The notes beneath the pieces were generated by a model, which was given only the letters and a program-made list of their open reading frames with translations, did no database searches and was not told the origin of the DNA. Position numbers and translations under genes: made by a program. This document shows, piece by piece, positions 24,057 to 32,893 of a stretch of 41,006 nt of DNA; position 1 is the first letter of the stretch; each line of letters begins with the position of its first letter. This stretch comes from Chloroflexota bacterium (GTDB lineage Bacteria; Chloroflexota; Dehalococcoidia; Dehalococcoidales; UBA2162), in assembly GCA_016190825.1 (NCBI GenBank), contig JACPPV010000007.1, forward strand, positions 1 to 41,006, written 5' to 3'.

Positions 24057-24703
24057 TGCCTGAGCAGACATCAGCAAAGGCGATCAAAGTAATGATCGTC
24101 GATGACCATCCCGTTGTGCGCGACGGTCTGCGGCTGTCAATACTGGACAAGCCTGATATGATGCTTGCCGCAGAGGACGCGGATGGATTTCAGGCTGAGG
24201 AAACGGCCCTAAAAGTCAAACCGGATGTCATCTTGATGGATGTTTCTATGCCCGGGCGCGACGGGCTGGAAACAATGCTCTCTATCAAGCAGAAACTCCC
24301 CGATGTCAAGGTCCTCGTCCTGACCGTCTCGGAGCGATACGAAGACCTTCTTCGTGCGGTCCGCATGGGGGCCCATGGATACCTCTCCAAGAGGCTTAGT
24401 GCGGAAGAGATTATCAACGCGGTCAAGCGGGCTGCTGCCGGCGAAGTCATTCTTTCGCCGGATATGACCGCCAAGCTGATGGACGAACTGAAAAAGAAAG
24501 CGACCGAGCCGTCACTCAGCCCAAGGGAAGAGGAAATCCTGGCCTTAGTCGGTGAGGGGCTCACGACTGCTGAGATTGCCAAACGGCTATATCTCGGCGA
24601 GGGTACAGTCAGCACTTACGTCCGCCGGCTACTGGACAAACTTCATCTCAGACACCGGGCGGAGGCCATTGCCTACGCTATCAGCCACAGTCCGAGAAAG
24701 TAA
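24056..24703 (+). CDS. NarL/FixJ family response regulator
   Basis: 215 residues with the standard two domains. The receiver (about 9-125) has the acidic pair in VMIVDDHP, the phospho-acceptor Asp62 in VILMDVSMPG, the Thr in VLVLTVSE and the Lys in GYLSKRLSAEE. The LuxR-type helix-turn-helix (about 150-210) reads LSPREEEILALVGEGLTTAE, then IAKRLYLGEGTVSTYVRRLLDKL. Its ATG overlaps the kinase stop (TAATG), so the pair is translationally coupled. The ribosome-binding site is the G-tract end (GGGAG). It is a transcription factor activated by the adjacent kinase. The divergent multicopper-oxidase operon and the palindromes between them are the most likely targets. Confidence 0.95.
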   Translation: MPEQTSAKAIKVMIVDDHPVVRDGLRLSILDKPDMMLAAEDADGFQAEETALKVKPDVILMDVSMPGRDGLETMLSIKQKLPDVKVLVLTVSERYEDLLRAVRMGAHGYLSKRLSAEEIINAVKRAAAGEVILSPDMTAKLMDELKKKATEPSLSPREEEILALVGEGLTTAEIAKRLYLGEGTVSTYVRRLLDKLHLRHRAEAIAYAISHSPRK

Positions 24704-24732
24704 GGAAAGAACTAGTCTTTCCGGTTGATACT

Positions 24733-25031
24733 TCACCGCCGGTATCTATAACGATTGAAGCTAGGGCTGGTGGCCTCAATCAGGTCTCTTAAATCTGTCT
24801 CCAGCTTTTTCCGGTCTGGACTTCCGGGTCCTGGCTTGCCGTAGAAGCTGCTCTTGGCCGACCGTGTTGCAATCCCCGTTTCAGGAACTCATTCCCCAGA
24901 ATGGGCTTGCCCACTGCGTAGCTTCGCAATCCTGTCCCGGGGATTTCTTCTTCGGTAGGCTTATTGTCGAACTTGCCCGGCTGTACTGCTTCTTCCGGTG
25001 GTAGGGCACGTTTGAAGCGATATTATACCGC
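24733..25031 (-). pseudogene. Frameshifted coding remnant, unknown product
   Basis: On the minus strand two frames contain protein-like sequence that seems to continue one into the other. One has EEEIPGTGLRSYAVGKPILG and the other VPETGIATRSAKSSFYGKPG followed by DRKKLETDLRDLIEATSPSF to a stop at 24733. There is no intact start. I do not recognise the family. It looks like the end of a decayed gene rather than a working one. Confidence 0.35.
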
Positions 25032-25431
25032 CGGCAAAGCTACGCATGGCGGCTTTCATCACTCATCATTTCCCCTACTACCCATCTTCCGCCTTCCGGG
25101 CGGAAACTTCTTCACCCCAATCCCCCTCGTGAGGGGTTCATTCGGGCTGAACGTTGAATCACTTTCGTGAAGATGGTTGGGCCGGTGCATTCGAACCATC
25201 CAGGGCTTACTTTCGCCGGCTGTGGTAAAATATCTCAAAGCAGCCTCACAAGGCCACAATATCCTGTATCAAGATTGCCGAAAAAAGCCAGGCCCGGAGG
25301 TTGATACCTTCTTCCGGCGATGCCGGATTTTTGAAAAGTCCGTGTTATTCACCTTTGGGTTATTTTATCAGGTCATGACCACCTCATTTTTTGAGGGTAG
25401 GCTTGCACCTCTTATACCGGGTTTCTCGGTG
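25032..25431. other. Gap with no recognisable gene
   Basis: Degenerate sequence between two gene remnants. An open frame at 25177-25449 has no ribosome-binding site and no known motif. The stretch near 25190 contains the T-arm-like GGTTCGAAT on the minus strand but no tRNA can be folded around it. Confidence 0.4.
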
Positions 25432-25790
25432 TCAGCCAGCCGGGGGTGATTCAAGGTAATAGTTAGCTGGCTTTCCCCATAGTAATTTCACCATTCGCTT
25501 GATATTGCAGACCGTGGTCGCAAGTAGTGTATGGGTCTCTGCTCCGTCTAACCCGCGGTAACGGCACCTCCGCATCGACGGCCAGACCCAGAAAGTACTT
25601 GTACGCCAGATTTATCCTGGCGTTCTCAATCACCTGCCGATCGGAATCGCCTAGATGTACTGCAATAGGCAAAGCCTGAGCATGAACTCCGGGTCTTCCG
25701 CTGGCCTGCCAATACCCGGATTGTATCGGCCCTGCGGTCGTACAGATAACTTCCGTAGAACGACTCTTGAGGCGATTTGGGCTTGAGCAT
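25432..25790 (-). pseudogene. IS1182-like transposase remnant with internal deletion
   Basis: The start is clear: GGGAGGTG lies a few bases before the ATG at 25790, then MLKPKSPQESFYGSYLYDR, the usual beginning of IS1182-type (DUF772) transposases. Further pieces follow in different frames: GRPAEDPEFMLRLCLLQYI and GDSDRQVIENARINLAYKYF with LGLAVDAEVPLP. A last piece, HTLLATTVCNIKRMVKLLWG, belongs to the far C-terminus of such proteins. The whole DDE catalytic core of some 300 residues is missing, and there are frameshifts and a stop. It cannot be active. Confidence 0.7.
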
Positions 25791-25997
25791 GAGCACCTCC
25801 CACCAATTAGTTATCCGTATTCTATCACATCTTTAGCCTCGAACTAGCTTCATTCAATCCTCAAAGAAGTTGATTTTCAGCAACAGACAGGGGGTGACTT
25901 TTTCGGCAGTCTCAATTCGTTCACTTGCGGCCAGCGTATCCAGGAGATGGTCTGAGTCCCATCAATCGGAGCAGGAAGCGGCCTCACGTTATCAGCG

Positions 25998-26723
25998 CTA
26001 TTCCACTTCAGCAATAAACGCGCCGTGCCAGGTATGGTACCAGATACCTCCGGAATAGCCATTGACGCTCAGCATACCGTCGTGCTTGCCTTCGAGCATG
26101 GTCATTATCGTGTAGTATCCGTAGTAGGCAACGATCTCATCCGCCTCCGCGCCGGGGTAAGCCGTATCCAGGAAATCCTGGGCGATTTTGATGGCCTGCT
26201 CCCCGGTAATCGGCATCTGTAACGGCTGCTGGTAGCTCCCCATCATGCCGTACTTTCCGTTCCACATCATCGTTTGCATCTCCGGCTGGTAGTTTCCTGA
26301 GTACCTGTCTATGATGATCTCGATTACCCCCCTCCCGGTACTCTTTTCGATCACAGACAGATAGAAATTATTAGAGTATTCCTCAAGTTCGTGGATTTCA
26401 AGGTCCGGGTTATCGAGCGATGCCAAGTACCGTTCGGCGATTGCCCTGGCTCCAGCAGGAGTGGGTGGTGTGGGGACTCCAGAGTAAGACCCACCCATCA
26501 TACCACTTTGACCGCCCATCATCCCGCCACCCATACCACCGCCTCCGCCCATCATGCCGCCGCCCATCATCCCGCCGCCCCAACCGCCTCCGGCATTGCT
26601 ACGGGGCCCAACTGGCTGCTGATAGGGTGTGCTTCCGGGACCGCCCCCGAATGGAGCACACGCTGTCAAGGCGAGCAATGCCCCAAGAACAACGGAGAAA
26701 ACCAGTGAGTAACGGATTTTCAT
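25998..26723 (-). CDS. Met/Gly-rich lipoprotein with PepSY-like C-terminal region
   Basis: 241 residues. A lipoprotein signal peptide ends in LTAC (Cys22). Residues about 45-80 are a low-complexity tract of GGGMMGGG-type repeats. The remaining part has two similar units, each with an A-[IV]-x-[IA]-A-x-x-[FY]-L-x-[ST] helix (AGARAIAERYLASLDNPD and GEQAIKIAQDFLDTAYPG) followed by strands. That is the arrangement of PepSY-like domains. Methionine-rich tracts in exported proteins often bind Cu(I) or Ag(I), but no such role is shown here. It lies 30 bp downstream of the SHOCT-protein gene on the same strand, so the two probably form an operon. Many Dehalococcoidia-like and deep-branching genomes carry proteins of this look. 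Confidence 0.65.
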   Translation of the reverse strand: MKIRYSLVFSVVLGALLALTACAPFGGGPGSTPYQQPVGPRSNAGGGWGGGMMGGGMMGGGGGMGGGMMGGQSGMMGGSYSGVPTPPTPAGARAIAERYLASLDNPDLEIHELEEYSNNFYLSVIEKSTGRGVIEIIIDRYSGNYQPEMQTMMWNGKYGMMGSYQQPLQMPITGEQAIKIAQDFLDTAYPGAEADEIVAYYGYYTIMTMLEGKHDGMLSVNGYSGGIWYHTWHGAFIAEVE

Positions 26724-26753
26724 ATCGTCGGCCTCCCATTCTACTGAGTCTGG

Positions 26754-27068
26754 TCAAGCCAGGTCCTGTTTTCTCGCTTCGTATTCTTCCTTGCCAATTT
26801 CGCCCCTGGCGTAGCGCTTCTTCAGGATTTCCAGAGGGGTATCACCCCTGGCTGAATCCGTGCGCTGACTGATGCCGCCCGTCCCGGCAACGATTGCCCA
26901 GATGACCAGTCCCAGTATAACGATCCAGAAAATGCCCATGAGTCCTCCTCCTATGCCGAATCCCCCCATCATCCCCCAGCCACCCCAGCCGGGAACGAAC
27001 GAAAGGATAAGCAGCAGACCGATAATGACGCCTCCGATGATTAGCGCTGTCTTAACGTTCTTATTCAT
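26754..27068 (-). CDS. SHOCT-domain membrane protein
   Basis: 104 residues from the ATG at 27068, with GGAGGAGG a few bases upstream; an earlier ATG at 27083 lies before this site. Two hydrophobic segments (about residues 7-25 and 42-62) flank a Trp/Gly/Met-rich loop (GWGGWGMMGGFGIGGG). The last 30 residues are a SHOCT domain: DTPLEILKKRYARGEIGKEE followed by YEARKQDL. This short C-terminal helix pair is common in small membrane proteins, with a presumed role in oligomerisation. It precedes the Met/Gly-rich lipoprotein gene in the same direction and shares the Gly-Met bias, so the two probably work together at the membrane. Confidence 0.8.
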   Translation of the reverse strand: MNKNVKTALIIGGVIIGLLLILSFVPGWGGWGMMGGFGIGGGLMGIFWIVILGLVIWAIVAGTGGISQRTDSARGDTPLEILKKRYARGEIGKEEYEARKQDLA

Positions 27069-27205
27069 GGCCTCCTCCCCCATAGTTTATTCAGAGATTT
27101 CCTATCTTCTCCTTTCCAGCATACCGGAAGACTATGTAGAAAGTATGAAGAACAGGTAGGCTTTCTGCGAATTCTGACGCTCATGTACCCATATCTAACA
27201 TCGGC

Positions 27206-27382
27206 CTATCCCGGAATCCAAATGCAAGAAAACGCCCGATCAAAACGCCCCGGCACCTCCACCCCGCTGCCCAGGGGGAAGATTTTAACCTCGTTTCCCC
27301 GGCTCAGCGCCTGATTACCAAGCCGTAACGCGTTCCATGATGGCTCAGGGGCGTTAGTGTTCAGCAAAATGCCAGGCTTCAC
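27206..27382 (-). pseudogene. DsrE-family protein, N-terminal fragment
   Basis: A 58-codon frame starting at GTG (27382), 7 bp after GGAGG. The residues ILLNTNAPEPSWNALRLGNQ and ALSRGNEVKIFPLGSGVEV match the first half of DsrE/TusD-like proteins (about 115 residues), which handle sulfur atoms or act as small partners of redox enzymes. The match stops at about residue 45 and the frame ends 13 residues later, without the C-terminal cysteine region. It is a truncated gene. Confidence 0.6.
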
Positions 27383-27449
27383 TATTTAACCTCCAGAGCA
27401 GTATTCAAGCGGACTTTTTCGGTTAGAGCAAAAACGGCCGGACATCTTT

Positions 27450-27473
27450 CGGAGGCAAGTTGTTCGGCCTCCG
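27450..27473. repeat. Hairpin at the left end of the IS200-like remnant
   Basis: CGGAGGC (27450-27456) pairs with GCCTCCG (27467-27473) around a 10-nt loop, 16 bp before the transposase frame. IS200/IS605 elements carry such subterminal hairpins instead of inverted repeats. Confidence 0.5.
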
Positions 27474-27488
27474 CCAGTTTCTCCCTGG

Positions 27489-27902
27489 GTGCATCGCTGC
27501 GAGTACCACATGGCAATAGCGACAAAGTACAGGAGAGCGGTGTTCAAGGAGGGAATTTTTGCGTATTTGGAAAACAAGTTGGCGGAAGTCACGGAACGCT
27601 ACCCGCTGATTAAGTTTGACAGGGTAAATCATGACAGGGACCGTTTGCATTTTCTCGTCTCGATTCCGCCAACGATGTCGGTAGGCAGTGTGATAGGGAT
27701 CATAGGGATCATAGAACAGAATACGTCGTGGGAGTTCAAGCAAAAATTCCCGTTCTTGAAACGGGTATACTGAATTACGGATTCTGTTCGGTCCGAGGGC
27801 TACTTTGTGTCTATGGTCGGGATCAATAAAGCAGCGATACAAGCGTACATTGAAGACCAAGGGAAGAAAGACGCAGGGCAAACGAAGTTTGAAAAAGGAT
27901 AA
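27489..27902 (+). pseudogene. tnpA: IS200/IS605-type TnpA (Y1 transposase) with premature stop
   Basis: The frame begins HRCEYHMAIATKYRRAVFKE and continues with a NHDRDRLHFLVSIPP segment that holds the HUH-like His. It then reads KFPFLKRVY and is cut by TGA at 27771-27773, where relatives have Trp (TGG). Translation in the same frame after the stop restores EGYFVSMVGINKAAIQAYIE and runs to TAA at 27902, giving about 137 codons, close to the family length. The tyrosine helix is in this second part. A one-base change would explain the defect. The N-terminus lacks an obvious start; GTG at 27489 is a guess. No TnpB gene follows. Confidence 0.8.
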
Positions 27903-27904
27903 TA

Positions 27905-27924
27905 CCCTGACCGTAAAGTCGGGG
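27905..27924. repeat. Hairpin at the right end of the IS200-like remnant
   Basis: CCCTGAC (27905-27911) pairs with GTCGGGG (27918-27924) with one T-G wobble, starting 3 bp after the end of the transposase frame. With the left hairpin it delimits an element of about 475 bp. Confidence 0.45.
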
Positions 27925-28005
27925 AAGCAACCAGGAAAGAGTGTAAAGATGCCAGAATGCTGAGATGAAAAATGGTGCTACGGCTGTCTTTATGGACTGG
28001 GCGGC

Positions 28006-28212
28006 TCAATGCTTCCCGGTGACGATTTCAAAAGGGCAGACAATGGCTTCTTTGAGGCAGACGGCTTCACAAAGGGTGCACCAATCACACTCTCCCTTTT
28101 CATCTATCTGGACCACCTTACCGGCCATCTTCAGGGCGCTTCCCTGGCAGACCTCGAGGCACAGGCCACAGCCATCGCATCTTTCCGAAATGATTATCGG
28201 CATTTCACCCAT
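28006..28212 (-). CDS. 2x[4Fe-4S] ferredoxin
   Basis: A 68-residue protein from the ATG at 28212; GGGAG lies 8 bp upstream, while the longer frame to 28362 runs into the regulator gene. Two cluster motifs are visible: C-D-G-C-G-L-C-L-E-V-C and C-D-W-C-T-L-C-E-A-V-C, followed by the usual AIVCPFEI end. It is a small soluble electron carrier of the bacterial ferredoxin type or a free-standing subunit of an oxidoreductase. It follows the Crp/Fnr gene by 82 bp on the same strand and may be cotranscribed with it. Confidence 0.92.
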   Translation of the reverse strand: MGEMPIIISERCDGCGLCLEVCQGSALKMAGKVVQIDEKGECDWCTLCEAVCLKEAIVCPFEIVTGKH

Positions 28213-28294
28213 CGCACTAACTCCCTTTACCTGCAACAACGGTAGCAACAGAAATAATAAGCAATTCCGCCGCACTCCGTCTGTGATATTTGTC

Positions 28295-28966
28295 TCATAA
28301 CGGTATTTCAGCCATCCTGGCCAGTTCTTCTTTATTGTTGATAATGATCCGGTGGTGATCAAACTTTATTAGCCCCTCATCTTCCAACACCTTAAGCGAC
28401 CGGGCGACGACTTCCCGCGCCGTGCCGGCCATGCTGGCCATTTCCTGCTGGGTAAGCCTGGGCCGGGAAACCCAGTCATCCGCCGCATATTCGAGCAATA
28501 TCTTGGCTACACGGCTGGTAACATGTCGGAAAGAAAGGTCCTCGACCAGGGCAGCCAGTTGCCGCACCCGCCCCGCAAGTACTCGGATAATGTTCAGGGC
28601 GATCTGGGGGTGCTTATTCAGAATGGTCTTGATATCGTTTTTCCTCAGACCGTAAAGCTCCACCGGGGTCATCGACTGAGCGCTCGCCAGATTGACGCCA
28701 TCATCAAAGACGGAAACGTCATTAAACGAGTCTCCGGGACGGAGAATATTCAGTATTTGCTCCTTCCCTTCAACGGAGGTTTTGAACACCTTGACGACTC
28801 CCGAAACAAGAAAATACATTACCTCAGCCGGGTCTCCCTCAAGCAGGACCATCTCACCACGCCCGGCACTTCTTTCGAAGACCTGCGCGCCAATCGCCGC
28901 AATCTCATCCGGTTTCAGCTCGGCAAAGTACGGGTTAGACTTCAAAGATTCAATCGAAACAGCCAT
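28295..28966 (-). CDS. Crp/Fnr family transcriptional regulator
   Basis: 223 residues from the ATG at 28966; a GTG at 28990 would add eight. The N-terminal cyclic-nucleotide-binding-type beta-barrel (about 10-120) reads EMVLLEGDPAEVMYFLVSGV and LRPGDSFNDVSVFDDGVNLA. A dimerisation helix (IALNIIRVLAGRVRQLAALV) and a C-terminal winged helix-turn-helix (RLTQQEMASMAGTAREVVAR, SLKVLEDEGLIKF) follow. There are no cysteines, so it is not an oxygen-sensing Fe-S FNR. The barrel lacks an obvious cAMP-binding RxS signature, so the effector may be another ligand or haem. The downstream ferredoxin gene is a possible target or partner. Confidence 0.92.
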   Translation of the reverse strand: MAVSIESLKSNPYFAELKPDEIAAIGAQVFERSAGRGEMVLLEGDPAEVMYFLVSGVVKVFKTSVEGKEQILNILRPGDSFNDVSVFDDGVNLASAQSMTPVELYGLRKNDIKTILNKHPQIALNIIRVLAGRVRQLAALVEDLSFRHVTSRVAKILLEYAADDWVSRPRLTQQEMASMAGTAREVVARSLKVLEDEGLIKFDHHRIIINNKEELARMAEIPL

Positions 28967-29101
28967 ACTGACCACGTTCCTGACCTTCACTACGCCGGTA
29001 ACGTTTTCTTACCGGGAACCGCCCCATCCAATTCTGATTGTAGTGCCGCAAGCAGTCACAGTCAAGAAACATTGCCCGGTAACGCGGCATCCGCAAAACT
29101 G

Positions 29102-29323
29102 TCACGGCGCGAAGCTTGAGCGCAATAGCTGGTATGTCTCAGTGAAACCATACTCCACTTCAAAGATTCGCTTTGACGAAATGCTGAGGCGGATGGCTGT
29201 TTCCACCTCACTACTCTCGAAAACATTGAAGTAGGCATCTTTAACCAGTTGTAACGCCTGTTTCCTATCTTGTCTCTCATAGGCGGCACCAGTCTGTTTG
29301 AGAGTGGTTTCAATCTTTGTCAC
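29102..29323 (-). pseudogene. Fragment resembling the extracytoplasmic domain of FTR1-type iron permeases
   Basis: A 73-residue frame starting at GTG (29323). The pattern QDRKQALQLVKDAYFNVFES followed by ETAIRL and a FEVEYGFTETYQLLRS helix fits the helical segment that precedes the permease in FTR1/EfeU-like proteins. No signal peptide, permease region or partner gene is present. It could be a free-standing small protein, but a decayed remnant seems likelier given the neighbouring gene fragments. Confidence 0.4.
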
Positions 29324-29443
29324 CGAGTCTTCCTATCGGAAACTCCGGCATGAAGCGGCGTCTTCGTGGCGCAAGTGATCTATTGAAAAGCGCATAGCCC
29401 TGATGTAAGATTGTTATGTTATTCAGCGCCAGGGGACAGGTAT

Positions 29444-30166
29444 TTGAAGTTTTCGCTCGTAATTCCTTTTTATAATGAAGAAGAAAATGTCCGGAGTGTG
29501 GTAGACGGACTCGTCAATGCGTTTGAGGAGAAGCTAACCGATTACGAGCTAATTCTGGTGAATAACGGTTCCATGGATAAGACCCCTCAGATACTGGAGG
29601 AAATGAGCGAACGGAAGCGCGGTAAGATTAAGGTTGTTCACGTGCCGGTCAACCAGGGCTACGGGTGGGGAATCATCAACGGCTTGAGTGCGGCAGGGGG
29701 CGATTTTGTGGGTTACATGTGTGGCGACGGCCAGATACAGCCGGGGGATGTTGTCAGGGCGTTTGACTGCATAAACAGCGGCAAGTGTGACCTCGCCAAA
29801 GTGAAAAGGGTGGCCCGCCGTGACGGACTGGTGAGGAAAGTATTATCCCAGGGATACAACTCGTTGTTTTTCCTGTTGTTCAACGTGAGGTCTCTCGATG
29901 TTAACGGCAGCCCAAAAATCTTGAAGAGGGAGCTGCTGGAGGTGGTCAGCCCGGTCTCTAAGGACTGGTTTATTGATGCCGAGTTAATGATAAAAGCCAA
30001 GCATCTGGACCTGAAAGTGGAAGAGGTGCCGGTGGAGTTCTTGCGGCGGAAGGCTGGCAGGTCGCATGTGAAATTTGCCACTATCTGGGAGTTTGTGAAG
30101 AACATGTTCGGTTACCGTTTCGGACGGGGAGCACTGGAATGGCAAGAGAAAATATCAAAGCTGTGA
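29444..30166 (+). CDS. Family 2 glycosyltransferase (dolichyl-phosphate-mannose synthase-like)
   Basis: 240 residues from the TTG at 29444, chosen because AGGGGA lies upstream and the fold begins right after (KFSLVIPFYNEEENV). An earlier TTG at 29411 is possible. The GT-A domain shows ELILVNNGSMDKT, the NQGYGWGIINGLSAAGGDFV segment, and the metal-binding block YMCGDGQIQP. The C-terminal half has NGSPKILKRELLE and DWFIDAELMIKAK, typical of polyprenyl-phosphate sugar transferases. It has no membrane helix. It opens a tightly packed sugar operon and overlaps the cytidylyltransferase gene by 28 bp. It probably transfers a sugar to a lipid carrier or a growing surface glycan. Confidence 0.9.
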   Translation: MKFSLVIPFYNEEENVRSVVDGLVNAFEEKLTDYELILVNNGSMDKTPQILEEMSERKRGKIKVVHVPVNQGYGWGIINGLSAAGGDFVGYMCGDGQIQPGDVVRAFDCINSGKCDLAKVKRVARRDGLVRKVLSQGYNSLFFLLFNVRSLDVNGSPKILKRELLEVVSPVSKDWFIDAELMIKAKHLDLKVEEVPVEFLRRKAGRSHVKFATIWEFVKNMFGYRFGRGALEWQEKISKL

Positions 30167-30933
30167 TTTTGTGTGGCGGAAGGGGGATCAGGTTTAACGA
30201 GGCAACCGAGCTCAAACCTAAACCCCTTATCGAAATAGGAGAAAAGCCCATCCTCTGGCACATAATGAAGACTTATGCCTATTACGGCTGCCAGGATTTT
30301 GTGCTGTGCCTCGGCTATAAGAGCGAGATGATAAAAAGGTATTTCTGCGATTATCAACTTGCGAACAGCGATTTTACTATCCAGCTTTGCGATACCACCA
30401 GGACCCGGATTCATACCGTGCCGCCGGAACAGGACTGGAAAATTACCTTTGCCGAGACCGGGCTGAATGCCATGACTGGCGCTCGGATCAAGCGTATCGA
30501 AAAGTACGTTGACTCAGATTTGTTCATGCTTACCTACGGAGACGCGGTGACTGACCTGAATATCGAACGCCTGATTGACTTTCACCGCTCTCACGGTAAA
30601 ATCGGAACAGTTACTGCGGTCCATCCCCTCTCCAGGTTCGGCGAATTGCGTATAGAGGAAAACGGCATCGTTCAAGAGTTCAGGGAAAAAGCTGTAATAC
30701 GGGGAGACTTCGTCAACGGCGGATTCTTTGTGTTTGACCGCAGGATTTTCGATTATGTAGAAGATGACGATAGCTGTATTTTTGAAAGGAAACCCCTCGA
30801 ACAGATGGCAAAGGACCGGCAGCTGGCGGCGTATATCCATGAGGGTTACTGGCAGTGTATGGATACATACCGTGACTGGCAGGCGCTGACCCAGGATTGG
30901 GAGGGCGGCAAGCCGCCGTGGAAAGTATGGTAG
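30139..30933 (+). CDS. rfbF: Glucose-1-phosphate cytidylyltransferase
   Basis: 264 residues, full length for the family. The nucleotide-binding start reads [20 protein letters not shown], then [16 protein letters not shown], which is diagnostic for RfbF/DdhA. Later blocks include [29 protein letters not shown] and the [14 protein letters not shown] strand. It makes CDP-glucose from CTP and glucose 1-phosphate, the first step to CDP-linked deoxyhexoses. GGGAG lies 7 bp before its ATG inside the preceding gene. The next gene encodes the dehydratase that uses its product. Confidence 0.95.
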   Translation: MARENIKAVILCGGRGIRFNEATELKPKPLIEIGEKPILWHIMKTYAYYGCQDFVLCLGYKSEMIKRYFCDYQLANSDFTIQLCDTTRTRIHTVPPEQDWKITFAETGLNAMTGARIKRIEKYVDSDLFMLTYGDAVTDLNIERLIDFHRSHGKIGTVTAVHPLSRFGELRIEENGIVQEFREKAVIRGDFVNGGFFVFDRRIFDYVEDDDSCIFERKPLEQMAKDRQLAAYIHEGYWQCMDTYRDWQALTQDWEGGKPPWKVW

Positions 30934-30938
30934 AAGTT

Positions 30939-31934
30939 ATGCCGGTGAATGAGCATTTCTGGCGGGATAGAAGGGTTTTCGTCACCGGCTGCACCGGGTT
31001 GGTTGGCTCCTGGCTCACCAAATCCCTGGTGGAGAAGGGTGCCGAGGTAACCGGCCTGGTACGTGACCTGGTGCCCAGGTCTAACCTCAACTGGTCGGGT
31101 TTCAACGAAAGGATCAATATAGTTCGTGGGGACCTGGACGATTACTTTCTGCTGGAGCGCGCATTAAACGAGTATGAAATAGATACCGTCTTTCACCTCG
31201 GCGCACAGACAATTGTCGGCATTGCCAACAGGAACCCGCTGAGCACCTTTGAATCGAATATCAGGGGAACATGGAACGTTCTAGAGGCGTGCCGGAACGT
31301 CAGTACGGTGACCCGGATAGTTGTCGCCTCTAGTGATAAGGCCTACGGAGACCAGGAGAACTTGCCCTACATCGAGACCTTTCCTCTCATGGGACGCCAT
31401 CCTTATGATGTTTCCAAGAGTTGCGCCGACCTTATTTCTGCTGCTTACCACCAGACTTACGGCTTGCCCGTTTGTATCACCCGGTGTGGTAATTTCTATG
31501 GCGGTGGCGATCTTAATTTCAACCGCATCGTTCCCGGCACCATAAGGGCGGTAATCAGAAACGAGAGACCAATTATCAGGAGCGACGGCACCTTTGTCCG
31601 TGACTATATCTACGTTCAGGATGCGGTTGGAGCCTATCAGTTTCTGGCCGAGAAGATGGATGATAAGAGCATCCACGGCCAGCCATTCAATTTCAGTAAC
31701 GAGAGCCAGAAAACGGTTCTTGAGATTACCCGGACAATACTGGATTTGATGTGCAGGGAAGACCTGCAGCCGATAATCCTGAATACGGTGAAAGGTGAAA
31801 TAAAGCACCAGTACTTGTCTGCTCAAAAAGCCAGGGAAATCCTGGGCTGGAAATCAAAGTACACCCTGGAGGACGGTTTAAGAGAGACCATAGAGTGGTA
31901 CCGTAAATTCTTTGAAGAGAACAGCGCCAAATGA
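30939..31934 (+). CDS. rfbG: CDP-glucose 4,6-dehydratase
   Basis: 331 residues from the ATG at 30939 ([17 protein letters not shown], matching the usual start of the family); ATG at 30927 and TTG at 30897 are alternatives and would overlap the previous gene. The short-chain dehydrogenase fold shows [15 protein letters not shown] (NAD-binding), [31 protein letters not shown], and the catalytic Y-D-V-S-K in [33 protein letters not shown] is characteristic of RfbG. It converts CDP-glucose to CDP-4-dehydro-6-deoxyglucose. The stop overlaps the ATG of the next gene (ATGA). Confidence 0.95.
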   Translation: MPVNEHFWRDRRVFVTGCTGLVGSWLTKSLVEKGAEVTGLVRDLVPRSNLNWSGFNERINIVRGDLDDYFLLERALNEYEIDTVFHLGAQTIVGIANRNPLSTFESNIRGTWNVLEACRNVSTVTRIVVASSDKAYGDQENLPYIETFPLMGRHPYDVSKSCADLISAAYHQTYGLPVCITRCGNFYGGGDLNFNRIVPGTIRAVIRNERPIIRSDGTFVRDYIYVQDAVGAYQFLAEKMDDKSIHGQPFNFSNESQKTVLEITRTILDLMCREDLQPIILNTVKGEIKHQYLSAQKAREILGWKSKYTLEDGLRETIEWYRKFFEENSAK

Positions 31935-32893
31935 TTACCACCCTTGAGGGCGCCCGGGTGCTGGTGACCGGGGTTTCCGGTTTCATCGGTTCCCACCTGG
32001 CGAGGAGGCTGCTCAGGGAGGGAGCCAGGGTGCACGGGCTGGTTAGAGAGAGTTCCGGACTATGGCGTCTTCAGGATGTTAGGGAGCGGCTTGAACTCCA
32101 TTACGCCGATCTGACAGACTTTGAATCTGTGAGTAGGGTTGTTCATCAGGTCAAGCCTCTAAAGATTTTCCACCTGGCGGCGCGGGTTGACGTGAGCCGG
32201 ACTTTGGCGCTGGTGGACGAGATGGTCGAAGTCAATGTAAAAGGGACCCTTAATCTCGTGCAGGTCACGGCTGAAGCCGGCTGTGACTGCTTTGTAAATA
32301 CCGGAACCTCGGAAGAATACGGGGATAACCCGGTCCCATTTCGGGAAGACCAGGTGCCGAATCCGGTGTCTCCCTATTCGGCATCGAAAGCTGCCTCCAC
32401 CATGTTCTGCCGTATGCTGCATAAGACGATGGGAGTGCCGGTTGTGACCTTGAGGCCGTTTTTGACCTACGGCCCCGGACAGGAGAGTGATATGCTCATC
32501 CCTTCGCTAATCAGAAAGGCACTGAAGGGTGAGGCGTTGGAGATGACAGAAGGAAAACAGACCAGGGAGTTCAACTACGTGAGTGACGTCGTAGATGGTT
32601 TTGTCAGGGCTTCTATCTGCCCTCAGGCCGCCGGTGAAATAATCAACATCGGCAACGGGCAGGAATACAGGATACGGGATGTGGTAGAGTTAGTCCTGCA
32701 ATTGACGCAGAGCAAAATGACTCCGCAATTTGGCGCGCTGAGCTATCGCCCGGGGGAAGCGTGGCATTTTTATTGTGATAACACGAAGGCGAAACAACTT
32801 CTGGGCTGGGAACCAAAGGTAACACTGGAAAACGGTATGAAAATGACTATCGAATGGTTTGGCGAACGTCAACTTCAGGAGACAGAACAGTGA
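31931..32893 (+). CDS. NAD-dependent epimerase/reductase of the CDP-deoxysugar pathway
   Basis: 320 residues of the extended short-chain dehydrogenase family. The Rossmann start is [19 protein letters not shown]. The active site has the Thr/Ser in [11 protein letters not shown] and the Y-S-A-S-K pair in [12 protein letters not shown]. The later [20 protein letters not shown] and [17 protein letters not shown] blocks belong to the GDP-mannose/UDP-glucose-modifying group. Its place after RfbF and RfbG suggests it acts on CDP-4-dehydro-6-deoxyglucose, as a 4-reductase or an epimerase. No RfbH-type 3-dehydrase lies nearby, so a 3,6-dideoxy product would need a gene elsewhere. It is translationally coupled at both ends. 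Confidence 0.85.
   Translation: MITTLEGARVLVTGVSGFIGSHLARRLLREGARVHGLVRESSGLWRLQDVRERLELHYADLTDFESVSRVVHQVKPLKIFHLAARVDVSRTLALVDEMVEVNVKGTLNLVQVTAEAGCDCFVNTGTSEEYGDNPVPFREDQVPNPVSPYSASKAASTMFCRMLHKTMGVPVVTLRPFLTYGPGQESDMLIPSLIRKALKGEALEMTEGKQTREFNYVSDVVDGFVRASICPQAAGEIINIGNGQEYRIRDVVELVLQLTQSKMTPQFGALSYRPGEAWHFYCDNTKAKQLLGWEPKVTLENGMKMTIEWFGERQLQETEQ

Noticed and set aside
25170-25215. T-arm-like GGTTCGAAT on the minus strand suggesting a tRNA
   Set aside because: No acceptor, D or anticodon stem can be folded around it.
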